The notes below the pieces were generated by a model. That model was not told the origin of the DNA. It searched no databases and saw only the letters and a list, made by a program, of their open reading frames with translations. Positions 1 to 4,511 of a stretch of 9,110 bases of DNA are shown one piece after another. The stretch comes from Caulobacteraceae bacterium UBA5005. Its GTDB lineage: Bacteria; Pseudomonadota; Alphaproteobacteria; Caulobacterales; Caulobacteraceae. Position numbers and translations under genes: made by a program. The DNA is taken from the NCBI GenBank assembly GCA_002398405.1, contig DGYN01000005.1, positions 618 through 9,727 of the forward strand. Direction: 5' to 3'. Numbering within the stretch: the stretch's first letter is position 1; every line of letters starts with the position of its first letter.

Positions 1-684
1 CAGCATCATCATGCCCATGCTCATCAGGACGCTGGCCACCACCAGGTCGATGACCAGGAACGGCACGAACAGCAGAAAGCCGATCTCGAAAGCCCGCTTG
101 AGCTCGGAGATCATGAAGGCCGGGGTGACCACCTGCAGGGGAACGTCCTGCATATTGGCCGGCCGCTCGGTCTTCGACAGGCGCAGGAAGAGGGCCAGGT
201 CATCCTCCCCCACCTGGCTCAGCATAAAGCTCTTCACCGGATCTGACGCCGCGCCGAAGGCCTCGGGCAGCTCCATCTGCTGCTCCAGCAGGGGCTGGAT
301 GCCCTGGTCGTAGGCGGTCTGGAAGGTCGGGGCCATGACGATGGCGGTGAGGAACAGGGCAAGGCTCACCAGCACGGCGTTGGGCGGCGATTGCTGCAGG
401 CCAAGCGCTGTCCGCAGAAGGCTGAGCACCACGATGATCCTCACAAAGGAGGTGGTCATGATGACGATGGACGGCGCCAGCGTCAGGACGGTGAGCAGGC
501 CCACCAGCTGCACGACCCGTTCGGTCAGTCCCGCGCCGGACCCCAGGTCGATATTGATCGCCTGAGCCATCGAGATCGCCGGGAAGATCAGGCAGCAGAT
601 CGCTGTCGCCAGAGAGGCGAGGGCGGCGCGCCGAACGTCCTTCCAGAGGGCGGCCTTATGCTCTTTGCGCTTATCGGCGGTCAT
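1..684 (-). CDS. fliP: Flagellar type III export gate protein FliP (C-terminus cut by window edge)
   Basis: FliP is an inner-membrane subunit of the FliPQR export gate at the centre of the flagellar basal body. The ATG is at 684-682 on the minus strand and overlaps the fliO stop in an ATGA arrangement, so translation is probably coupled. 228 codons are visible. The first 40 residues look like a cleavable signal peptide, as is usual for FliP: a basic start with K5, R6, K7 and R18-R19, a hydrophobic stretch at about 20-37, then SMA before QA. The mature part carries family signatures: TSFVRIIVVLSLLR, GLQQSPPNAVLVSLALFLT, and near the edge VLMSMGMMML, which in FliP normally leads into a further membrane segment. 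FliP proteins are usually about 245-265 residues, so some 20-40 residues lie outside the window. Identity is near certain from these motifs and from fliO next to it. Confidence 0.96.
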   Translation of the reverse strand, partial: MTADKRKEHKAALWKDVRRAALASLATAICCLIFPAISMAQAINIDLGSGAGLTERVVQLVGLLTVLTLAPSIVIMTTSFVRIIVVLSLLRTALGLQQSPPNAVLVSLALFLTAIVMAPTFQTAYDQGIQPLLEQQMELPEAFGAASDPVKSFMLSQVGEDDLALFLRLSKTERPANMQDVPLQVVTPAFMISELKRAFEIGFLLFVPFLVIDLVVASVLMSMGMMML

Positions 685-950
685 TTGGCGCCGGCCTTGG
701 GACGCTCGATCAACTGGCCCGGCCCGATCAGGACCAGGCGCTCATCCTTGTCGATACGGACCAGGACAAGGCGGCTCTTGGTATCCAGCATAAGGGTCTC
801 GACCACGGCCATACGCCGCTCTGCGCGGGCGTCGGACAGGCGCTTGACGACATTGGGGCCATAGCGCCGAAGCCCCCAAACCCCCAGGCCGAAGAGGCCG
901 AGCGTCACCGCCAGGGCCGCGACCATCTGAATAATCTGGAGAAACGGCAT
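681..950 (-). CDS. fliO: Flagellar biosynthesis protein FliO
   Basis: FliO is a small bitopic membrane protein that helps assemble the FliP ring of the export gate. The 89-residue product has one membrane segment at about residues 7-27, then a basic patch (RRYGP, KRL) and a short cytoplasmic domain. That domain contains the FliO-type strand pattern ETLMLDTKSRLVLVRID and LVLIGPGQ (about residues 51-79). It is short but within the range of alphaproteobacterial FliO. The start at 950 leaves the membrane segment at the N-terminus. I see no convincing Shine-Dalgarno sequence before it. The gene lies first in a minus-strand fliO-fliP unit, diverging from flgB. Its likely promoter is the CtrA-type element TTAACCAT read on the minus strand from 1014, giving a leader of roughly 30 bases. 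FliO is poorly conserved, so the call leans partly on the overlap with fliP. Confidence 0.9.
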   Translation of the reverse strand: MPFLQIIQMVAALAVTLGLFGLGVWGLRRYGPNVVKRLSDARAERRMAVVETLMLDTKSRLVLVRIDKDERLVLIGPGQLIERPKAGAK

Positions 951-971
951 GTTGGCGGGCTTTTTGCACCA

Positions 972-992
972 GGACGGGAGAGCGTTCCGTCC
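972..992. repeat. Perfect 6-bp dyad in the fliO promoter region
   Basis: GGACGG at 972-977 is matched by CCGTCC at 987-992 around a 9-base centre. Read on the minus strand, the dyad begins 22 bases after the first T of the fliO TTAACCAT element, where a -10 region and transcription start would be expected. It could be an operator or simply chance in GC-rich DNA. No known binding-site consensus was recognised. Confidence 0.4.
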
Positions 993-1008
993 CGTTCTCG
1001 CGCGGCAT

Positions 1009-1027
1009 GGTTAATTGCCGATTAACC
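1009..1027. promoter_or_regulatory. Symmetric CtrA box shared by fliO and flgB
   Basis: The 19 bases GGTTAATTGCCGATTAACC have perfect 7-base inverted arms around a 5-base centre. Read on either strand they give the CtrA consensus TTAA-N7-TTAA followed by CC. On the minus strand the right half extends to the full TTAACCAT typical of Caulobacter early flagellar promoters. It lies 23 bases before the flgB ATG and 58 bases before the fliO ATG on the other side. Phosphorylated CtrA bound here would sit over the -35 region of both promoters. Direct match to a known consensus; binding itself is inferred. Confidence 0.85.
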
Positions 1028-1050
1028 CTGTTCCTTCACATACTTCGCCT

Positions 1051-1482
1051 ATGGTCCTCGACAACATCCCGCTGTTCGCCGTGCTCAAGGGCCGCCTTGG
1101 CTATCTGGCGCAGCGCGAGCGACTGGTGGCCGAGAACGTCGCCAACGCCGACACCCCCGGATTTTCGCCCCGCGATCTCAAGCCCTTCACCTTCGCCCAG
1201 CACGTCGCCGCGCAGAAGAGCGGGGCCCACAGCATGGGCGTCAACGCCAGCCCCGAAGCCGCCGCCGCCATGGCCAAGCAGTCGGGCGGGATGAAGAAGA
1301 CAACCAGCTACAAGGCCGTCTCCTCGCCCGACAGCGAGACCACCCTCGACGGCAACCAGGTGGTGCTCGAAGAACAGATGCTGAAGATGAACGAGACCCG
1401 CATGAACTACGACGCGGCGATCACCTTCTACCAAAAATCCATGGGCCTGCTTCGCATGGCCGCACGGCCCCCGGGCCGCTGA
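1051..1482 (+). CDS. flgB: Flagellar proximal rod protein FlgB
   Basis: FlgB forms part of the proximal rod that joins the MS ring to the distal rod. It is secreted by the flagellar export gate without a cleaved signal. The 143-residue product has the rod-family N-terminal signature ENVANADTPGF at about 28-38 and the C-terminal helix MNYDAAITFYQKSMGLLRMA that pairs with it in the assembled rod. I chose the ATG at 1051 (MVLDNIPLF) because it matches where FlgB proteins begin. The frame is open upstream to a TTG at 1015, but that codon lies inside the CtrA box and would add 12 unfamiliar residues. There is no Shine-Dalgarno sequence before 1051, and the predicted transcription start is at or very near it, so the message may be leaderless. 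flgC follows after 44 bases. Confidence 0.94.
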   Translation: MVLDNIPLFAVLKGRLGYLAQRERLVAENVANADTPGFSPRDLKPFTFAQHVAAQKSGAHSMGVNASPEAAAAMAKQSGGMKKTTSYKAVSSPDSETTLDGNQVVLEEQMLKMNETRMNYDAAITFYQKSMGLLRMAARPPGR

Positions 1483-1526
1483 TGGCGCGCATCGTGCATA
1501 GCGTTTTGGCAAAGGAAATCTGACCC

Positions 1527-1949
1527 ATGCCCGACGTCCGCCCCGCCTCCTCCGCCGCCATGGCCGTCGCTTCGTCGGCGCTCAAGGCCCAGCAGGCGCG
1601 GATGCGCGTCATCGCTGAGAACATCGCCAACGCAAATTCCACCTCGGCGACCAAGGGCGGCGACCCCTACCGCCGCCAGGTGCCGGTGTTCGAGCCGGTG
1701 AAGCTTGGCCCCGACACCAACGGCGTGCGTCTTAAAGGCGCCAACCCGGACCTCACCGAATTCAAAAGCGAATACGAGCCGGGCCATCCCTCCGCCGACG
1801 ACAAGGGCTACGTGAAACTGCCCAACGTCGATACCCTGATCGAGGCCCTGGACATGCGCGAGGCCCAGCGCGCCTACGAAGCCAACCTCAATGTCATCGA
1901 GACCTCGCGCGCCCTCCAGGCCCGCACACTCGAAATCCTGAAGCGATAG
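1527..1949 (+). CDS. flgC: Flagellar proximal rod protein FlgC
   Basis: FlgC is the second proximal rod subunit, exported and assembled together with FlgB, FlgF and FliE. The 140-residue product shows the family pattern: an N-terminal helix with SALKAQQARMRVIAENIANA (about 17-36), the middle section GGDPYRRQVPVFE, and the long C-terminal helix ending in SRALQARTLEILKR. The length is normal for FlgC (about 135-140). An AAAGGA ribosome site at 1511-1516 sits 10 bases before the ATG. It is the middle gene of flgB-flgC-fliE and should be driven from the CtrA box upstream of flgB. I see no separate promoter in the 44-base gap before it. Confidence 0.96.
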   Translation: MPDVRPASSAAMAVASSALKAQQARMRVIAENIANANSTSATKGGDPYRRQVPVFEPVKLGPDTNGVRLKGANPDLTEFKSEYEPGHPSADDKGYVKLPNVDTLIEALDMREAQRAYEANLNVIETSRALQARTLEILKR

Positions 1950-1961
1950 AGGATAAGGACC

Positions 1962-2276
1962 ATGCCAGTCAGCGGAGCAGGCGCCTACGCCGCCATCCAG
2001 GCCCAGGCCGACCGCATGCTCGCCAATGGCGCCTCGACGGGCGCGAGCCAGACTCAAGGGCCGGGCTTTGGCGATATCCTCAAACAGGTGATGACCGACA
2101 CCGTCGGCCAGTCCAAGGCCGCCGAAGCCGCCATGCAGGCCCAGGTCGCCGGCAAGGCCGAACTGATCGACGTCGTCACCGCCATCTCCTCGGCCGAAGC
2201 CAGCCTGGAGACCGTGCTGGCCGTCCGCGACCAGGTGATCGCCGCCTACCAGGAAATCCTGCGGATGCCGATCTAG
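1962..2276 (+). CDS. fliE: Flagellar MS-ring/rod junction protein FliE
   Basis: FliE is the first rod-type substrate exported and links the FliF MS ring and the export gate to FlgB. The product has 104 residues. The first 35 are low-complexity and variable, as usual. The conserved part starts at GFGDILKQVM (about 35-44) and ends with ETVLAVRDQVIAAYQEILRMPI (83-104), a very typical FliE C-terminus. An AGAGGA/AAGGA ribosome site at 1948-1959 precedes the ATG, and only 12 bases separate it from flgC, so it is co-transcribed with flgB and flgC. It ends in TAG at 2274-2276 inside a CTAGCTAG palindrome. No U-tract terminator follows, so readthrough into fliQ is possible. Confidence 0.95.
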   Translation: MPVSGAGAYAAIQAQADRMLANGASTGASQTQGPGFGDILKQVMTDTVGQSKAAEAAMQAQVAGKAELIDVVTAISSAEASLETVLAVRDQVIAAYQEILRMPI

Positions 2277-2287
2277 CTAGGCAAAAA

Positions 2288-2305
2288 TTACCTCCCGTTA
2301 ACCAT
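2288..2305 (+). promoter_or_regulatory. CtrA-type promoter element of fliQ
   Basis: TTAACCAT at 2298-2305 is the extended right half of the Caulobacter class II flagellar promoter element. The left half is degenerate: TTAC at 2288-2291 is one base too close, and the exact 11-base offset gives only ATTA. The element lies 52-59 bases before the fliQ ATG in the 80-base gap after fliE, a fitting place for a promoter of fliQ-fliR-flhB. Fewer matches than the 1009-1027 site suggest weaker or half-site binding. Confidence 0.7.
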
Positions 2306-2319
2306 AAATCGCCGACAAT

Positions 2320-2341
2320 CGGGTATCCCTCTAGGAACCCG
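2320..2341. repeat. Hairpin/dyad just upstream of fliQ
   Basis: CGGGT at 2320-2324 pairs with ACCCG at 2337-2341, and after one bulged A, TCC at 2326-2328 pairs with GGA at 2334-2336, leaving a 5-base loop. The dyad starts 22 bases after the first T of the TTAACCAT element, so it spans the expected -10 and start region. It ends at the weak GAAGG ribosome site (2341-2345). It could act on DNA as an operator or, if transcribed, as a leader hairpin. Function unknown. Confidence 0.45.
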
Positions 2342-2356
2342 AAGGTAGCGTAAGCC

Positions 2357-2620
2357 ATGAACGGCGCTGAGGTTTTGGACGTTGGCCGCGAGGCCATCTG
2401 GCTGACCATCCAGCTTTGCGCCCCCGTGCTCATCGTCGGGCTGGTGGTCGGCGTCGGGATCGGCCTGTTGCAGGCGCTCACCCAGATCCAGGAAGCGACC
2501 CTGGTCTATGCCCCCAAGATCATCGCCATCTTCGTCTCCCTGCTGATCTTCCTGCCGCTGATGGGCGCGCTCATGGGCACCTTCATGCGCAACATCGCAG
2601 CCCGCATCGCGGGCATGTAG
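2357..2620 (+). CDS. fliQ: Flagellar type III export gate protein FliQ
   Basis: FliQ is a small two-helix membrane protein that wraps around the FliP-FliR core of the export gate, normally in four copies. The 87-residue product has hydrophobic segments at about 15-39 and 53-75, separated by the conserved polar loop ALTQIQEATLVYAPK (40-54). The length is exactly typical. The ATG at 2357 has only a weak GAAGG 11 bases upstream. It is the first gene of fliQ-fliR-flhB, with its own CtrA-type element at 2298-2305. Its TAG stop (2618-2620) shares one base with the GTG start of fliR, so the two are probably translationally coupled. Confidence 0.96.
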   Translation: MNGAEVLDVGREAIWLTIQLCAPVLIVGLVVGVGIGLLQALTQIQEATLVYAPKIIAIFVSLLIFLPLMGALMGTFMRNIAARIAGM

Positions 2621-3384
2621 TGGAAGACTACGCCACCTCGCGGGAGGTCTTTGTCGCGGGGATGGTGTTCGCCCGGGTCGGGGCGATCATGATGCTGCTG
2701 CCGGGCATCGGCGAACAGGCGGTGCCCGCCCGGGTCAGGCTCGGCCTCGCGCTCCTCATCTCCCTGATGCTCTTTCCCATCGTTGGCCCGGCCCTTGGCG
2801 CGGTCCCAGCCGGCATGACGGCTCTCTTCAGCGGCATCATCAAGGAACTGCTCATCGGCCTGCTCATCGGCGGAATGCTGAAGTTGTTCTTCTCCTCCCT
2901 GGCGGTGGCCGGCGAAATCGTCTCTTTGCAGACCACGCTTGGCTTTTCCCAGACCGCCAGCCCCATGGAGGCCCAGCCGACCACCAGCCTTTCCACCTTC
3001 CTGACCCTGATGGGCGTAACGCTCGTCTTCGCCACCAACCTGCATCACCTGTTCATCCAGGCGATCTTCGGCTCCTACACCCTGTTCGAGCCGGGGGAGC
3101 GTTTGCCGCTGGGCGATGCCGCCTCCCTCGCCATCCAGACGGTCAGCCGGTCCTTCGCCCTCGGCCTGCAGCTGGCGGCCCCGGTCCTGGTCTTCGCCAT
3201 CGTCTTCAACATCGCCACGGGCCTGGTGGGCCGGCTGATGCCTCAGTTCCAGGTATTCTTTGTCGCCTCGCCCCTGGCGGTGATCTTCGGCCTTTCGATC
3301 TTCGCCCTGTCGCTCGGCATGCTCGGTCTCATCTGGATCGAACGTTACCGCGATCTGGCCGGCGCCTTCATGGGAGGGCGCTAA
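2620..3384 (+). CDS. fliR: Flagellar type III export gate protein FliR (GTG start)
   Basis: FliR completes the FliP5-FliR1 gate ring and contacts FlhB. From the GTG at 2620 the protein has 254 residues, the usual FliR length. It begins VEDYATSREVFVAGMVFARVG, continues with the conserved LLPGIGEQAVPARVRLGLAL (26-45), and has several further membrane segments. The C-terminal signature FNIATGLVGRLMPQ and QVFFVASPLAV is at about 196-221. The frame is open further upstream to 2416, but that part only shadows fliQ. GTG at 2620 overlaps the fliQ stop by one base (TAGTG) and is the only sensible start near the expected N-terminus. The gene ends in TAA immediately before the flhB ATG. Confidence 0.94.
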   Translation: MEDYATSREVFVAGMVFARVGAIMMLLPGIGEQAVPARVRLGLALLISLMLFPIVGPALGAVPAGMTALFSGIIKELLIGLLIGGMLKLFFSSLAVAGEIVSLQTTLGFSQTASPMEAQPTTSLSTFLTLMGVTLVFATNLHHLFIQAIFGSYTLFEPGERLPLGDAASLAIQTVSRSFALGLQLAAPVLVFAIVFNIATGLVGRLMPQFQVFFVASPLAVIFGLSIFALSLGMLGLIWIERYRDLAGAFMGGR

Positions 3385-4479
3385 ATGGCGGAAGAAGACG
3401 GCGCCTCAAGAACAGAAGAGGCAACCCCAAAGAAACTCGAGGACGCGCGCAAAAAGGGCGACGTCGCCAAGACCCAGGATATCCCGCCGCTCTTCGCCCT
3501 GACGGCGACCTTCGCCGTGGTCGCCATCGCCGGCGCGCCCCTGCTGCGCCAGATCACCGCCGAGATGACGCCGTTCCTGGCCAGGCCGCACGAGATTCCC
3601 CTCGACGGCCAGGGCGGCGTCGCTGTCCTTGAGGCGGCCGCCTCAGCCGCCGCGCCCATCCTTCTTGCCGTCTTCGCCGCCGCCGCTGTCGCCGGCTTCT
3701 TCGGCAACGTCATCCAGCATGGCTTTCTGTGGTCGCCGGAGAAGCTCAAACCAGACTTCAAAAAGGTCGACCCGCTCCAGGGCTTCAAGCGCGTCTTCGG
3801 CCCCGACGGCCTGGTTCAGTTCCTCAAATCCCTGCTCAAGATCGGCGCCGTGGCCTTGATCTCCTGGTGGGCCCTGCAGCCGCGCCTCGCCGAGATCGCC
3901 CAGATGTCGGCGCTCAGCCCCTCCGCCATCCTGCCCATCACCGGCGAGATCCTGCGCGCCCTGTTCATCGCCGTCATCGCCCTGATGACGGTCACCGCCG
4001 GGGTCGACTGGATCTGGCAGCGCTTCCGCTTCATGGACCGCATGAAGATGAGCAAGGAAGAGCTCAAACAGGAATACAAGACCACCGAGGGCGATCCGCT
4101 GGTCAAGGCCAAGCTCAAGCAGCTGCGCGCCGAAAAGGCTAGGCGGCGGATGATGCAGAACGTCCCCAAGGCCACCGTGGTGATCACCAACCCGACCCAC
4201 TACGCCGTGGCGCTCAAGTACGAGATGGGTCAGGCGACGCCGCCGCAGTGCGTGGCAAAGGGTCTCGATGCGCTCGCCCTGAAAATCCGGGAAGTCGCCG
4301 GCGAGCACGGGGTGCCGATCGTCGAGGACCCGCCGCTCGCCCGCGCCCTCTATGCCGCCATAGACGTCGACGAGATCATTCCCGAGGCCCATTACGCGGC
4401 CGTCGCCAAGATCATCGGCTTCGTCATGGCCAAGCCGAAAAGCCGTGGCGGGCGGCCCTTGCGCGCCGGTGCGGTATGA
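3385..4479 (+). CDS. flhB: Flagellar export switch protein FlhB
   Basis: FlhB sits beside the export gate and switches secretion from rod/hook to filament substrates when its cytoplasmic domain cleaves itself. The 364-residue protein starts with the typical charged segment (EDGASRTEEATPKKLEDARK), then four membrane segments at about 33-52, 87-108, 145-165 and 183-207. The linker KMSKEELKQEYKTTEGDP (221-238) and the cytoplasmic domain follow. The autocleavage motif NPTH is intact, with N269-P270, the same numbers as in Salmonella FlhB. The conserved VAKGLD and PIVEDPPLARALY segments follow. The ATG directly abuts the fliR TAA, with a strong GGGAGG at 3372-3377 seven bases upstream. The stop TGA (4477-4479) overlaps an in-frame ATG of the cckA frame, which supports a common transcript. 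Confidence 0.97.
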   Translation: MAEEDGASRTEEATPKKLEDARKKGDVAKTQDIPPLFALTATFAVVAIAGAPLLRQITAEMTPFLARPHEIPLDGQGGVAVLEAAASAAAPILLAVFAAAAVAGFFGNVIQHGFLWSPEKLKPDFKKVDPLQGFKRVFGPDGLVQFLKSLLKIGAVALISWWALQPRLAEIAQMSALSPSAILPITGEILRALFIAVIALMTVTAGVDWIWQRFRFMDRMKMSKEELKQEYKTTEGDPLVKAKLKQLRAEKARRRMMQNVPKATVVITNPTHYAVALKYEMGQATPPQCVAKGLDALALKIREVAGEHGVPIVEDPPLARALYAAIDVDEIIPEAHYAAVAKIIGFVMAKPKSRGGRPLRAGAV

Positions 4480-4490
4480 TGTCCCCCGCT

Positions 4491-4508
4491 GATTCGTTTT
4501 CAGGAGTC
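4491..4508. promoter_or_regulatory. Two GANTC (CcrM-type) methylation sites at the cckA start
   Basis: GATTC at 4491-4495 and GAGTC at 4504-4508 lie 8 bases apart in the short flhB-cckA gap, the second overlapping the cckA ribosome site. GANTC is the target of the cell-cycle methylase CcrM in Caulobacter and relatives. The sites are visible directly; any effect on cckA transcription is inference, by analogy with the methylation-sensitive ctrA P1 promoter. Confidence 0.5.
4501..4506 (+). promoter_or_regulatory. Ribosome binding site that sets the cckA start
   Basis: CAGGAG ends 5 bases before the ATG at 4512 and 8 bases before the second ATG at 4515. The two earlier in-frame ATGs (4476 and 4479) have nothing comparable in front of them. 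This favours 4512 or 4515 as the main start, unless translation is coupled to flhB. Confidence 0.65.
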
Positions 4509-4511
4509 CGC

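Noticed and set aside
391..864. Plus-strand 157-codon frame antisense to fliO and fliP
   Set aside because: Shadow of two real minus-strand genes; low-complexity His/Arg text.
742..1008. Minus-strand frame starting with an ATG directly after the fliO CtrA element
   Set aside because: Overlaps fliO in another frame, lacks a membrane segment or FliO motifs, and has no ribosome site.
1015..1050. TTG start for flgB 12 codons upstream
   Set aside because: It lies inside the CtrA box, has no ribosome site, and adds residues not typical of FlgB.
1428..2057. A 209-codon minus-strand frame across flgC
   Set aside because: Crosses flgB, flgC and fliE antisense with glycine-rich text and no domain.
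2416..2619. Upstream extension of the fliR frame
   Set aside because: Runs out of frame through fliQ and gives Arg/His-rich text; GTG at 2620 gives the standard FliR length and N-terminus.
3643..4392. A 249-codon minus-strand frame inside flhB
   Set aside because: Antisense shadow; flhB has an intact NPTH motif and full length on the plus strand.
4248..4475. Upstream extension of the cckA frame into flhB
   Set aside because: Only a shadow of flhB; the real N-terminus with the first membrane helix follows 4512.
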